Origin: Pseudomonas sp. HS6
GTDB lineage: Bacteria; Pseudomonadota; Gammaproteobacteria; Pseudomonadales; Pseudomonadaceae
DNA: 64,000 nucleotides
Reading direction: 5' to 3'
NCBI RefSeq assembly: GCF_023375815.1
Contig: NZ_CP067412.1
Location: 2,480,001 to 2,544,000, forward strand
Position numbers and translations under genes: made by a program. Positions 48,964 through 58,607 of this stretch are shown in pieces; positions within the stretch are counted from its first letter, which is position 1, and every line of letters begins with the position of its first letter. Under the pieces are notes generated by a model. It worked only from the letters and a program-made list of their open reading frames with translations. It had not been told where the DNA came from and did no database searches.

Positions 48964-49212
48964 ATGTTCACTTTCTTCGAGAGTCCGCTGAACGTTCTGC
49001 ACCTGTCGAGCAAAGTGCTCGTCGCCGGCCTGGTCATGTTGCTGGCCGGGATCTATGGGGCTTATCTGTATCAGGGCCATATGCCGATTGCGCTGTTGGT
49101 GGCAATGCACGCCATGACCATCGTCGGTCCGACGCTGATCAAGATTGGCTATGTGATGCGCCTGCTGTCGCAGTATCGGTTGGGCCGTTCTCCTGTAGTG
49201 GCGGTGGCCTGA
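48964..49212 (+). CDS. ppyR: Transmembrane regulator PpyR-like protein
   Basis: 82 residues with two hydrophobic helices (about residues 18-36 and 42-66). Length, sequence (SSKVLVAGLVMLLAGIYGAYLY) and position directly before nnrS match PpyR of pseudomonads, reported to influence psl and pyoverdine expression. ATG 48964 has AGGAG seven bases upstream. An in-frame start at 48919 is not used. nnrS starts 1 bp after its stop. Control by nitric oxide is inferred from the upstream sites. Confidence 0.8.
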   Translation: MFTFFESPLNVLHLSSKVLVAGLVMLLAGIYGAYLYQGHMPIALLVAMHAMTIVGPTLIKIGYVMRLLSQYRLGRSPVVAVA

Positions 49213-49213
49213 G

Positions 49214-50368
49214 ATGCGCAGACTCGCGGCAGCGCCAGTGTTCAGCCTGGGCTTTCGGCCGCTGTTTCTGGCTGGCGCCGGATTCGCCGCGCTGGCGGTG
49301 CTGATCTGGGGCCTGTGGCTTTACGGCCATTGGTTCGATCTGCAACCGGCGGGCGGCATGCTCGCCTGGCATCGGCATGAAATGCCATTCGGTTTCGCGG
49401 CGGCGATCATTGCCGGTTTTTTGCTGACGGCGGTGCCCAACTGGACCGGGATTCCCGGCGTGCGCGGCGGGGCGTTGATCGCTTTGGTGTCGGTCTGGCT
49501 GCTTGGGCGCATGGCCTGGTGGATGCCGTTGCCCGTTGGATTGATCCTCGCGCTGCAATGGGTTTTTCTGCCGCTGCTGGCGGTGATGCTGGCGCGGGAT
49601 CTGATTACTACGGGCAAACGCGACAATTACCCGATTGTGCTGGTGCTCGCGCTGATGGCGGGTTGTCAGGCGCTGACTTTGATTGGCCTGTTCAACGACG
49701 ACACAGGTCTGCAACGACAGGGCGTGCTGGGGGCGTTGTGGCTGATTGCGGCGCTGATGACTGTGATCGGCGGACGGGTGATTCCGTTCTTTATCCAGCG
49801 TGGCTTGAACCGTCCGCCCGCGAAGGCTGCCAACCCACTGCCAACACGATTGCTGTTGATCGGTAGTCTGCTGACAGCCGTCACTTTTGCAGCTGGTCTC
49901 AATGATTCGCCACGACTGTGGCTGGCCAGCCTGTTCGTGCTGACCGGCAGTTTGCAGTTGATGCGGTTGATCCGCTGGCATGATCGCGGGATGTGGCGCG
50001 TGCCGCTGCTTTGGTCGCTGTACCTGGCTTACGGCTGGATAGCATTGGCAACCTGGGCCATGGCGCTGTGGCATCTGGGCTTGATTGGTCAACAAAGCCT
50101 GGCGACCCATGCGCTGGCCGTTGGCGGCGTGGGCGGTTTGATTCTGGCGATGATTGCGCGGGTCAGCCTTGGTCACACTGGCCGGTTGTTGCAACCACCT
50201 AAAGCCGTGGTGCTGGGGTTTGCGCTGGTGTTGACCGCGGCGGGTTGTCGGGTGTTGCTGGTGCCGTTTTCCAGTCTGGGGCTGGGGTTGTCCGTGGCGC
50301 TCTGGTGCGCGGCTTTTGCTCTGTTTTTACGGCATTACACCGGGATCCTGCTCAAACCGAGGCTGTAG
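49214..50368 (+). CDS. nnrS: NnrS family haem-copper membrane protein
   Basis: 384 residues with about twelve hydrophobic segments. NnrS proteins are haem- and copper-containing membrane proteins that relieve nitric oxide stress. Metal-ligand candidates appear in AWHRHEMPFGFAAAIIAGFL and in HDRGMWRVP and ATHALAVGGVGGLI. It follows ppyR directly. The flavohaemoprotein and FhpR genes that often accompany this pair are not in the window. Confidence 0.92.
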   Translation: MRRLAAAPVFSLGFRPLFLAGAGFAALAVLIWGLWLYGHWFDLQPAGGMLAWHRHEMPFGFAAAIIAGFLLTAVPNWTGIPGVRGGALIALVSVWLLGRMAWWMPLPVGLILALQWVFLPLLAVMLARDLITTGKRDNYPIVLVLALMAGCQALTLIGLFNDDTGLQRQGVLGALWLIAALMTVIGGRVIPFFIQRGLNRPPAKAANPLPTRLLLIGSLLTAVTFAAGLNDSPRLWLASLFVLTGSLQLMRLIRWHDRGMWRVPLLWSLYLAYGWIALATWAMALWHLGLIGQQSLATHALAVGGVGGLILAMIARVSLGHTGRLLQPPKAVVLGFALVLTAAGCRVLLVPFSSLGLGLSVALWCAAFALFLRHYTGILLKPRL

Positions 50369-50373
50369 CTTTT

Positions 50374-51045
50374 TCAGCCGCGATGCTCGGCAATCATCAA
50401 CAACGACTGCGGCACGGGGCTTTGCGGATGTTGTGGTTCCCGCAGACTGGTCAACTGAAACCCGGCCATGTCCAGCGCATTCAGCCAACTGGACAAGGTG
50501 CGGAAGTACCACGGCATCGGCTGCCATTGGCCCTTGAATCCATCGAAGGTTTCTTCCCGCCATCCATCCTGATAATCACCCGCTGCCACCGACCACGGAT
50601 GCAGCGTCTGGATCACCAGCGCGCCGCCGGGCGCGAGCAAGGCGTTCATGGCGGCGAGCAGCGGAATGATGTCCTGATGCAGCAGGGAAAAGTTGGCGCA
50701 GATCAGGTCGTAATCGCGGCCGATGTCGACTTTCGCTTCTTGCAAATCTTCATAGCTGGCGACCCTCACCGGCGCCGATCCAGCCGCCTGCGCGGCCTCA
50801 ATCAGCGTTGCATCACCGTCCACGCCGACCGCTTCAATCCCGCGCTCAGTAAGTGCCCGCAACAGCCAGCCTTCGCCGCATCCCAGATCGAGCACACGCT
50901 TGGGTTGGCGCCCCGTCACCGCCAGCAAAATGGCCTGATCGGTGACCTGCCGACGGCTCTCGATGGCGCCGCTGCGCACGGCTTCGGTCCAGGCCCGGGC
51001 GTTGTGGTGCCAGCTCTTGAGGAGGGTGGATTCAAGCGAGGACAT
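50374..51045 (-). CDS. Class I SAM-dependent methyltransferase
   Basis: 223 residues from ATG 51045. Motif I RVLDLGCGEGWLLRALTERG and the acidic AVGVDGD, then YDLICANFSLLHQD, show a standard SAM-binding fold. The insert PWYFRTLSSWLNALDMAGF is typical of small-molecule methyltransferases. Substrate is unknown. It is convergent with nnrS, 5 bp away. Confidence 0.88.
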   Translation of the reverse strand: MSSLESTLLKSWHHNARAWTEAVRSGAIESRRQVTDQAILLAVTGRQPKRVLDLGCGEGWLLRALTERGIEAVGVDGDATLIEAAQAAGSAPVRVASYEDLQEAKVDIGRDYDLICANFSLLHQDIIPLLAAMNALLAPGGALVIQTLHPWSVAAGDYQDGWREETFDGFKGQWQPMPWYFRTLSSWLNALDMAGFQLTSLREPQHPQSPVPQSLLMIAEHRG

Positions 51046-51082
51046 GGCGAACTCCGAGGATGCGGGTGCAGGCAAGGATAGG

Positions 51083-52231
51083 TCAGGTGTAGTCGGCCAG
51101 ACGAATCCGGTTGCGACCGCCGCGCTTGGACTCGTAGAGCGCGCTGTCGCCCTGTTCGATCAATGCCGTGAGGCTGGCCGGCGGCTGATCGAACACCTTG
51201 GCGCCGATGCTCAGGGTGACCGCTTGCGGGGTGACGTAGGTCTGTGAGGTCATCTGCTGAAACTGCTCACGCAGCGCACTGCCCAGCACCATGATCTGTT
51301 CGTGGGATGCATCGCCCAGCAGCATCACGAATTCGTCACCGCCCAGTCTTGCCGCCAGTGCGCCTTTGGGCAGTACTGCGCGGATCATTTCGCTGAGGGC
51401 GATGAGCAGCCGATCGCCAGCGGCATGGCCGTACAGGTCGTTGATCAGTTTGAAGTTGTCGATGTCGATCAGCAGCAGGGCGCCGGGGCGGGCGCTGGAG
51501 ACTTGATCGAGCAGGCGCGGCGCGCGGACTTCTAGAGCGCGGCGGTTGTACAGCGCGGTCAGCGGATCCCGGGCGGCCAGTTCGGCGATTTGCTTTTCCC
51601 GGCGGTAGCGCTCGGTGCCGGTCATCGACAGCGCGATCAGCATGATCGCCATTGCACCCTCCACCAGAGAAATCTGAATGATCTCGCCGCGCAGCGACGC
51701 CAGATCAATCAGCGTGCCCGGAATCAGCGCAATGATCGCCTTGCTGAAATAGAACGCACCATGGATCAACAACACGTAACGCAGTTGCACCGCACCGATG
51801 CTCAGCGACTTGCCGTGAGGGCGCAGCAACAGACTGGCCCGCAGCATCAAGAAGGCAATCAGCAGCGAGTTGGCCATCAGCATGATCTTCGACCACGACG
51901 GCTCGTCCGGTAACAGCAGCAACGACAGCCACAGCAGGAACATCAAATACCAGGCCCGCGATAACCGCCGCTGGGTAAACCGCGCGACACCCAGTAGAAA
52001 CAACCAATGCGCGACCACCAGCAAGCCGTTGGCGAACCAGATACCGATCAGCGGATAGCCAGTGGCGCGCAGCAGGGCCAGGCTCGAGCCGACGGTGATC
52101 GTGGCGAAACCGGCGCTCCAGAACAGCAGGGAAGGTTCGCGGATGCTGCGCCATTCGACCGCCAGATACAGGGCAGCCGCCGCAGCCAGGGCGGTGGAAA
52201 TGGTGAGCATCGTGAGGGGATCGAGCGCCAT
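51083..52231 (-). CDS. Membrane-bound GGDEF diguanylate cyclase
   Basis: 382 residues from ATG 52231. Six to seven hydrophobic segments (about residues 5-200) form the sensor, followed by a GGDEF domain (about 220-380) with RDPLTALYNRRALE, LIDIDNFKLINDLYGH and the intact RLGGDEF active site; the inhibitory RxxD site is not clear. It should make cyclic di-GMP from GTP. It lies 37 bp after the methyltransferase on the same strand; a divergent GFA gene is on the other side. Confidence 0.9.
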   Translation of the reverse strand: MALDPLTMLTISTALAAAAALYLAVEWRSIREPSLLFWSAGFATITVGSSLALLRATGYPLIGIWFANGLLVVAHWLFLLGVARFTQRRLSRAWYLMFLLWLSLLLLPDEPSWSKIMLMANSLLIAFLMLRASLLLRPHGKSLSIGAVQLRYVLLIHGAFYFSKAIIALIPGTLIDLASLRGEIIQISLVEGAMAIMLIALSMTGTERYRREKQIAELAARDPLTALYNRRALEVRAPRLLDQVSSARPGALLLIDIDNFKLINDLYGHAAGDRLLIALSEMIRAVLPKGALAARLGGDEFVMLLGDASHEQIMVLGSALREQFQQMTSQTYVTPQAVTLSIGAKVFDQPPASLTALIEQGDSALYESKRGGRNRIRLADYT

Positions 52232-52340
52232 GAACGGACGGGTCTGCCTGGATAGTGGTAATGGGCCACGATTGTAAGCGTTCCCCCAGTGGGCTGCTAT
52301 TTTCACTCACCGGATATTCCATTTTCAGGCGAGGTGTCCC

Positions 52341-52733
52341 ATGGACCGATTGACCGGCGGTTGTCTGTGCGGCGAAGTGCGGATCGACGTGTCGGGGCGA
52401 CCCTTCAGAGTTGGCGTTTGCCATTGTATGGATTGCCGCAAACATCATGGTGCGCTGTTTGCGTCGGCGGCGATCTTCCCGGCGGAGGCGGTGACCATCA
52501 CGGGCGAAACCCGGGACTACGCCGGGCGGTTTTTCTGTCCGCGTTGCGGTTCATCGGTGTTCGGCCGCAGCGGCGATGAAGTCGAGGTGAATCTGGGCGC
52601 GCTGGATGCGCCGGATCAATTGCAGCCCACCTATGAGCTGTGGACGGTGCGTCGTGAGTCGTGGCTGCCGGCGTTTCCACTGGCCAGACACTACGTGGGT
52701 AATCGCGAGGGAACGGGGCGAACCGAAGAATAG
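52341..52733 (+). CDS. GFA family protein (glutathione-dependent formaldehyde-activating type)
   Basis: 130 residues with the zinc cysteines CLCGEV, CHCMDCRKHHG and FCPRCGSSVFG typical of the Gfa/CENP-V fold. Members include proteins once called formaldehyde-activating enzyme; most have no proven activity. ATG 52341 follows GAGGTGTCCC. Stand-alone gene. Confidence 0.9.
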   Translation: MDRLTGGCLCGEVRIDVSGRPFRVGVCHCMDCRKHHGALFASAAIFPAEAVTITGETRDYAGRFFCPRCGSSVFGRSGDEVEVNLGALDAPDQLQPTYELWTVRRESWLPAFPLARHYVGNREGTGRTEE

Positions 52734-52768
52734 CCGGGGTCAGGCAGGACGCTTGACCCCGGCCACTA

Positions 52769-53599
52769 TCAGCCGCGAATGAAGGCCAGCAGATCCGCGT
52801 TGATCGTCGGCGCCTCGGTGGTCGGCATGCCGTGGGGGAAACCCGGATAAATCTTCAGCGTGCTGTTTTTCAGCAGTTTCGCTGACAGCACGCCGGCGTT
52901 TTCATACGGCACGATCTGGTCGTCGTCGCCGTGCATCACCAGCACTGGGATCGTGATGCTTTTCAGGTCGGCGGTGAAGTCGGTCTGCGAGAAGGCAACG
53001 ATGCCGTCGTAGTGAGCCTTGGCACCGCCGATCATGCCCTGACGCCACCAGTTCGCAATGATCCCTTCCGATGGCTTGGCGCCAGGGCGGTTGTAGCCGT
53101 AGAACGGCCCACTGGGTACGTCGCGATAGAACTGCGCGCGATTCGCCGCGAGCTGGGCCTGCAGATCATCGAACACCGATTTTGGCAGGCCGCCGGGATT
53201 GCTGTCGGTTTTCACCATCAGCGGCGGTACGGCGCTGATGATCGCGGCTTTGGAGACTCGATCTTCACCATGTCGGGCGATGTAGTGGATGACTTCGCCG
53301 CCACCGGTGGAATGGCCGACGTGCACGGCTTTCTGCGTCCCCAGATGATTCACCACTGCCGCCACGTCGTCAGCGTAGTGATCCATGTCGTGGCCGTCCC
53401 AGACCTGGCTCGAACGCCCGTGACCCCGTCGATCATGGGCCACGACCCGGAAGCCCTGAGCGAGAAAGAACAGCATCTGCGCATCCCAGTCGTCCGCGCT
53501 GAGCGGCCAGCCGTGGTGGAAGTGAATCACCTGAGCGTCTTTCGGCCCCCAGTCCTTGTAGAAGATTTCGACGCGGTCTTTCGTTGTGACATATCCCAT
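52769..53599 (-). CDS. Alpha/beta hydrolase, cofactor-free chloroperoxidase-like
   Basis: 276 residues from ATG 53599 ([20 protein letters not shown]). The nucleophile Ser is in [10 protein letters not shown], with [11 protein letters not shown] as the oxyanion loop and [14 protein letters not shown] and the final FPHGMP supplying Asp and His. This matches bacterial non-haem haloperoxidases/esterases. The longer upstream frame is a shadow. The preceding 200 bp hold the divergent promoter of the molybdenum hydroxylase genes. Confidence 0.92.
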   Translation of the reverse strand: MGYVTTKDRVEIFYKDWGPKDAQVIHFHHGWPLSADDWDAQMLFFLAQGFRVVAHDRRGHGRSSQVWDGHDMDHYADDVAAVVNHLGTQKAVHVGHSTGGGEVIHYIARHGEDRVSKAAIISAVPPLMVKTDSNPGGLPKSVFDDLQAQLAANRAQFYRDVPSGPFYGYNRPGAKPSEGIIANWWRQGMIGGAKAHYDGIVAFSQTDFTADLKSITIPVLVMHGDDDQIVPYENAGVLSAKLLKNSTLKIYPGFPHGMPTTEAPTINADLLAFIRG

Positions 53600-53823
53600 G
53601 TTCGCGACTCCTGGAAAGTGTGAAAGGGCAGGTCTTGCGATGACAACCGGAAACAACTGTAGGAGTAAATCCGGCTGGCGAGCGGCGTGGCATGACCGGT
53701 GGTCGCGACATCCGGCCTGCGGCGCAAAATGCGCTTAGCTGAAAGGGATAAGCCGAGGCGTGCGCAGCGTTCAAGAGCTGTAGCCGCGCCCTTCAGAACA
53801 CCGTGAGTCTGAGGAAATTCCCG

Positions 53824-54279
53824 ATGCTGACCTTGAACATCAATGGCAGGGATCAGGAGCTCGATGTCCCCGCGGACATGCCGTTGCTCTGGGTCCTGCG
53901 CGATGTCGCGCACCTGACGGGCACCAAGTTCGGTTGCGGCATGGCCCAGTGCGGGGCCTGCACCGTGCACGTCGATGGCGCACCGCTGCGCTCCTGCATC
54001 ACGCCGGCCACCGCCGTAGCCCATGGCCAGAAAATCCTCACCATCGAAGGTCTTTCGACCGATGGTTCGCACCCGGTGCAACAGGCCTGGGCCGAACTGG
54101 ACGTGGTGCAATGCGGTTACTGTCAGTCCGGGCAGATCATGTCCGCCGCCGCGTTGCTTGCGAAAATCCCCAAACCCACTGACAGCGATATCGATCAGGC
54201 GCTCTCCGGCAACATCTGCCGTTGCGGCACGTATCCAAGAATCCGCGCGGCGGTCAAACGTGCTGCCGACATCGGCTAG
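53824..54279 (+). CDS. iorA: (2Fe-2S)-binding subunit of molybdenum hydroxylase (IorA-like)
   Basis: 151 residues with two [2Fe-2S] clusters: plant-type [17 protein letters not shown] (plus the later Cys in RSCITP) and the second ligands [11 protein letters not shown] and [12 protein letters not shown]. This is the small electron-transfer subunit of xanthine/isoquinoline oxidoreductase-type enzymes. ATG 53824 is preferred; an in-frame GTG lies seven codons earlier. It is followed after 17 bp by the molybdenum subunit. Confidence 0.92.
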   Translation: MLTLNINGRDQELDVPADMPLLWVLRDVAHLTGTKFGCGMAQCGACTVHVDGAPLRSCITPATAVAHGQKILTIEGLSTDGSHPVQQAWAELDVVQCGYCQSGQIMSAAALLAKIPKPTDSDIDQALSGNICRCGTYPRIRAAVKRAADIG

Positions 54280-54296
54280 GCGAGGGGAGGTGAACA

Positions 54297-56459
54297 ATGA
54301 ACAGTCCTGTATCCCGTCGCGGATTTCTCAAGGGCAGCGCCGTGCTTGGCGGTGGTCTGGTGGTGGCGTTCGTGGTGCCCGGCGGCAATCGCTTTGCCAT
54401 GGCGGCCGAAAATGAAGGCAAGGTGTTTGCGCCGAACGCGTTCCTGCGCATCGCGGCGGACAACAGCGTCACCGTGCTGCTCGGCCATTCGGAAATGGGC
54501 CAGGGCATCTGGACCGGCCTGACCATGTTGATCGCCGAAGAGCTGGACGCCGACTGGTCGAAGATCCGTGTCGAACACTCGCCGGCCTCGGCGGCCGATT
54601 ACGGCATGCCCGGTTTCGGCGGGATGCAGATCACCGGCGGCTCGACTTCGACCTGGATGGAATTCGACCGTTACCGGCTCGCAGGTGCCACGGCGCGGCA
54701 GATGCTGATCGAGGCAGCGGCCAAGCGTTTCAACGTGGCACCGTCGACGATCCGCACCGAGTCCGGCGTGGTAATTGCCGGCGATAACCGTACCACCTAC
54801 GGCGAACTGGCAGACGCTGCCGGACAACTACCGGTGCCGGATCCGAAGTCGATCACCTTTAAAGAAGCCAAGGACTGGAAAGTCATCGGCAAACCCACCA
54901 GACGCCTCGACACCCCGGAGAAAATCACCGGCCGCGCCAAGTTCGGCATGGACGTGCAGTTCGACGGATTGATGACGGCGATGGTCGCGCGCGCCCCGGT
55001 GTTCGGCGCCACGGTGAAATCCTTCGAAGGTGCACAGGCGCTGGCCGTTCCTGGCGTGCATAAAGTGGTGCAGGTGCCGACCGGCGTGGCGGTGATTGCC
55101 GATCATTACTGGGCGGCGAAACTGGGGCGCGATGCGCTGAAGGTTGATTGGGATTTGGGGCCACACGTCGATCTCAGCAGCGAAAAACTGCTGGAGAGTT
55201 TTCGCAAACTCGCGGCTACACCGGGCATTTCCGCCAGTCAGGCCGGCGATGCCAAGGACAGCTTTGGCAAAGCGGCGAAGAAAATCGATGTCGAGTACAG
55301 CGTGCCGTATCTGGCCCATGCGCCGATGGAGCCGCTGAACTGTACGGTGAAGATCAGCGCCGACAAGTGCGAGATCTGGACCGGTACGCAATTCCAGACG
55401 CTGGACCAAATGGTCGCCGGCAAGGTCACCGGGCTGAAACCGGAGCAGGTGGAAATCCATACCGAATTCCTTGGCGGCGGTTTTGGTCGGCGGGCCAACC
55501 CGACTTCGGACTTTGTCGCCGAAGCGGTGCAAGTGGCGAAGGCTGCCGCGATGCCGGTAAAAACCGTGTGGTCGCGGGAGGACGATATCCGTGGCGGGTA
55601 TTACCGCTCGATGTTTCTGCATCAGGCACGGATCGGGCTCGGCGCCGATGGCTTGCCGCTGGCCTGGCAGCATGTGCTGGTCGGGCAGTCGATCATGGCT
55701 GGCACGTTCATGGAACAGACCATGGTCAAGAATGGCGTCGATCAGACCTCCGTCGAGGGCGTGGCCGACAGCCCGTACATCAAGGATCTGGCTCATCATC
55801 AGGTCGATCTGCACTCGCCGAACACCGGCATCAATGTGTTGTGGCTGCGTTCGGTGGGGCATAGCCACACCGCGTTTGTCATGGAGTCGCTGATCGATGA
55901 AATGGCCACGGCGGCGGGCAAGGACCCGGTGGAGTACCGACGAACGTTGCTCAAGGGTCACGCCCGGCATCTGGGTGTGCTGAATCTGGCGGTGGAGAAG
56001 GCCAACTGGAAAGCGCCGCTGCCGGACGGCCATGCGCTGGGTGTGGCGGTGCACGAGTCGTTCGGCAGCTACGTGGCGCAAGTCGCCGAGGTGTCCCAGG
56101 ACAACCTGAAGATCCGCGTGCACCGGGTGGTCTGCGCGGTGGATTGCGGGATCGCGGTCAACCCGCAGAGCATCGCGGCGCAGATGGAGTCGTGCATCAC
56201 CTTCGGCCTGGGCATGGCGTTGCACAGCAAGCTGACGCTCAAGGATGGTCAGGTCGTGCAGTCCAACTATCACGACTATCAAGTGCTGCGGCTGAACGAG
56301 ATGCCGGTGGTCGAAGTGCACATTGTGCCGAGCACGGACAAGCCCGGCGGCATCGGCGAGGCCGGCGTGCCGCCGACGGCGCCGGCGGTGGCCAACGCGG
56401 TGTTCGCTCTGACCGGGCAGCGCCTGCGGGAACTGCCGCTGCAACTGTCGGGGGTGTGA
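54297..56459 (+). CDS. iorB: Xanthine dehydrogenase family molybdopterin-binding subunit (IorB-like)
   Basis: 720 residues with a Tat signal (SRRGFLKGSAVLGGGLVVAF), so the enzyme is exported folded to the periplasm. Two molybdopterin-binding parts follow, with GHSEMGQGIWTGLTM, EFLGGGFGRRANPTSDFVAE and the C-terminal GGIGEAGVPPTAPAVANAVF containing the catalytic Glu. The single-subunit layout without an FAD subunit is that of isoquinoline 1-oxidoreductase-like enzymes. Downstream is a diheme cytochrome that probably takes the electrons. The real substrate is unknown. Cofactor can come from the moa genes at 25-30 kb. Confidence 0.93.
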   Translation: MNSPVSRRGFLKGSAVLGGGLVVAFVVPGGNRFAMAAENEGKVFAPNAFLRIAADNSVTVLLGHSEMGQGIWTGLTMLIAEELDADWSKIRVEHSPASAADYGMPGFGGMQITGGSTSTWMEFDRYRLAGATARQMLIEAAAKRFNVAPSTIRTESGVVIAGDNRTTYGELADAAGQLPVPDPKSITFKEAKDWKVIGKPTRRLDTPEKITGRAKFGMDVQFDGLMTAMVARAPVFGATVKSFEGAQALAVPGVHKVVQVPTGVAVIADHYWAAKLGRDALKVDWDLGPHVDLSSEKLLESFRKLAATPGISASQAGDAKDSFGKAAKKIDVEYSVPYLAHAPMEPLNCTVKISADKCEIWTGTQFQTLDQMVAGKVTGLKPEQVEIHTEFLGGGFGRRANPTSDFVAEAVQVAKAAAMPVKTVWSREDDIRGGYYRSMFLHQARIGLGADGLPLAWQHVLVGQSIMAGTFMEQTMVKNGVDQTSVEGVADSPYIKDLAHHQVDLHSPNTGINVLWLRSVGHSHTAFVMESLIDEMATAAGKDPVEYRRTLLKGHARHLGVLNLAVEKANWKAPLPDGHALGVAVHESFGSYVAQVAEVSQDNLKIRVHRVVCAVDCGIAVNPQSIAAQMESCITFGLGMALHSKLTLKDGQVVQSNYHDYQVLRLNEMPVVEVHIVPSTDKPGGIGEAGVPPTAPAVANAVFALTGQRLRELPLQLSGV

Positions 56460-56460
56460 G

Positions 56461-57039
56461 ATGAAACGACATCTGTTGTTGGGCACGGTGATTCTGCTCG
56501 GTCTCGGCGGTTACGCTTCGGACTTGTTCGCTGATGATCAGGAGGCCTTGAAAGCCTTCGGCACGGTGCAGAAAGTCTTCCAGAGCCCGCGCTGCCAGAA
56601 CTGCCACATCCCCGGCGATTCGCCGTTGCAGTTCGACGCCGGCACGCCGCACGCGATGAACGTGGTGCGCGGCATGGACGGCAAGGGCGCCGCCGGTTTG
56701 CCTTGTGCCACGTGTCACGCCGAAAGCAATCCGCCGGCCAGTTACGGCCCCCACGCGCCACCGGGTGCGCCGCACTGGAGCCTGCCGCCGGCCTCGCACA
56801 AGATGGCCTGGATCGGCCTGCCGCCGGATCGCCTGTGCGCAATGATCAAGGATCGCAGCAGCAACGGCGATCGGGACTTTGCCGCGCTGATCAAGCACGT
56901 CAGCGAGGACAAACTGGTGCTCTGGGGCTGGAATCCCGGGCCGGGACGGCAACCGGTGCCGGTGCCCCACGACATCTTCGTGAGTCAGTTCAAGCTCTGG
57001 GCGGACGCGGGAGGGCCATGTCCGGTGGCGGGTGGATGA
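56461..57039 (+). CDS. Diheme cytochrome c partner of the molybdenum hydroxylase
   Basis: 192 residues with a signal peptide (HLLLGTVILLGLGGYASDLFA) and two haem-binding motifs, RCQNCHIPG and PCATCHAES. Starts 1 bp after the iorB-like stop, so it is in the same operon. It should accept electrons from the periplasmic Mo enzyme and pass them to the respiratory chain. The C-terminal half (KMAWIGLPPDRLCAMIKDR) is conserved in cytochromes of such gene sets as far as I can judge. Confidence 0.85.
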   Translation: MKRHLLLGTVILLGLGGYASDLFADDQEALKAFGTVQKVFQSPRCQNCHIPGDSPLQFDAGTPHAMNVVRGMDGKGAAGLPCATCHAESNPPASYGPHAPPGAPHWSLPPASHKMAWIGLPPDRLCAMIKDRSSNGDRDFAALIKHVSEDKLVLWGWNPGPGRQPVPVPHDIFVSQFKLWADAGGPCPVAGG

Positions 57040-57100
57040 GCATTTGAGTCATCGCCAATCAGGGCTACGCTGAAGGTCACTGATAACAAGGGAGTGTGTG

Positions 57101-58066
57101 ATGCTGGTTCCAGGCAAACCTGTCAATGAAGCGGCTCGAATGCAAGCGCTGTATGGATTGAACCTGCTCGATTCCGCCCCGGAAGAACGCTTCGACCGTC
57201 TGACTCGATTGGCCAGGCGGCTGTTCAACGTACCGATCGCGCTGGTGACGCTGGTGGACAAGGACCGGCAATGGTTCAAGTCCTGCGTGGGCCTGGACGC
57301 TACCGAAACCCCACGGGACGTTTCGTTCTGCGGCCATGCGATTCTCAAGGATGAATTGCTGCTGGTGCCCGATGCCCGTGAGGACGTGCGCTTTCACGAT
57401 AATCCGCTGGTGACCGGCGATCCGAACATCCGCTTCTACGCCGGTTATCCGCTGACCGTGCCCAACGGCAACAAGATGGGCACCTTGTGCCTGATCGATA
57501 CCAAACCCCGGGAACTCGACGACGAAGAGCGCGACTTGCTGCGCGATCTCGCCGGCATGGCCGAGCAGGAGTTGATGGCCGTGCAGATGGCGAGCATGGA
57601 CGAGCTGACGCTGCTGTCCAACCGTCGCGGGTTCATGATGCTGGCTCAGCATGCGCTGGATGCTTGTGCACGGATGGGTAAACCGGCGACGCTGCTGTTT
57701 TTCGACCTCAACGACTTCAAGCAGATCAACGACCTCTACGGTCATGCCGAGGGCGACAGCGCGCTCAAGACCTTCGCCGATGTGTTGCGTATTGCCTTTC
57801 GCGAAAGCGACGTGGTGGGGCGGTTGGGCGGCGATGAGTTCGTGGCGTTGCTGACCGGCTCCAGCCACATCGAAACCACGGCGATCATGGCGCGGCTCAA
57901 GGAGATCCTCGAAGAGCGCAATGCCACGTTGCATCGGGGTTATGCGATTCGCTTCAGTGTCGGCCAGATCGAGTACGACCCACGGCGGCATGACACCGTG
58001 GATAAACTGCTGGCGGATGCGGATGGGGCGATGTATGCCCACAAGCAGGCCCTGAAGCGAATCTGA
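57101..58066 (+). CDS. GAF-GGDEF diguanylate cyclase
   Basis: 321 residues from ATG 57101, with AAGGGAG upstream. GAF domain at about residues 20-150 (RLFNVPIALVTLVDKDRQWF and SFCGHAILKD), then GGDEF at about 165-320 with MDELTLLSNRRGFMML, FFDLNDFKQINDLYGH and RLGGDEFVALL. The catalytic motif is intact, so it should make cyclic di-GMP under control of a small ligand in the GAF domain. No membrane segment. Convergent with the VOC gene. Confidence 0.93.
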   Translation: MLVPGKPVNEAARMQALYGLNLLDSAPEERFDRLTRLARRLFNVPIALVTLVDKDRQWFKSCVGLDATETPRDVSFCGHAILKDELLLVPDAREDVRFHDNPLVTGDPNIRFYAGYPLTVPNGNKMGTLCLIDTKPRELDDEERDLLRDLAGMAEQELMAVQMASMDELTLLSNRRGFMMLAQHALDACARMGKPATLLFFDLNDFKQINDLYGHAEGDSALKTFADVLRIAFRESDVVGRLGGDEFVALLTGSSHIETTAIMARLKEILEERNATLHRGYAIRFSVGQIEYDPRRHDTVDKLLADADGAMYAHKQALKRI

Positions 58067-58069
58067 CGC

Positions 58070-58495
58070 TTATTTGGCGAACAGCTGTCCGATGTCCTTG
58101 AACGCCTTGAACTCCAGGGCGTTTCCACAGGGGTCGAACAAAAACATCGTGGCCTGTTCGCCCACCAACCCCTGAAAACGAATCCCCGGCTCGATCACGA
58201 ACCGCGTGCCCAGTGATTTCAAACGCTCGGCCAGTGCGTGCCATTCCTCCATCCCCAGTACCACACCAAAATGCGGCACCGGGACGTCGTGTCCGTCCAC
58301 GGCGTTGGTGTGGGCGGCTTCCTGCGAGACGTTTTTCGGCGCCAGGTGAATCACTAGTTGATGGCCGAAGAAGTTGAAATCGACCCAGTGATCGCTGGAG
58401 CGACCTTCCTCCAGACCGAATACTTCACGGTAAAAATGCCGGGCGGCGGCGAGGTCATACACGGGAATGGCCAGGTGGAAAGGGCTGAGTGGCAT
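58070..58495 (-). CDS. VOC family protein (glyoxalase/bleomycin-resistance fold)
   Basis: 141 residues from ATG 58495 ([20 protein letters not shown]), followed by the second module [20 protein letters not shown] and the terminal [15 protein letters not shown]. An earlier in-frame TTG is not used. The family includes glyoxalases and dioxygenases; specificity is unknown. Divergent from the LysR gene at 58608, which may control it. Confidence 0.88.
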   Translation of the reverse strand: MPLSPFHLAIPVYDLAAARHFYREVFGLEEGRSSDHWVDFNFFGHQLVIHLAPKNVSQEAAHTNAVDGHDVPVPHFGVVLGMEEWHALAERLKSLGTRFVIEPGIRFQGLVGEQATMFLFDPCGNALEFKAFKDIGQLFAK

Positions 58496-58607
58496 GGGGT
58501 TGGTCTCGATCAATGGTTGAGTGAATTCAGTCTAGCGCTGTGCATTTCGATTGAAAGACGATAGTTTTTGCGCCGAGCTCCAATAATTTCGATCAGTCGA
58601 GGCGTCC

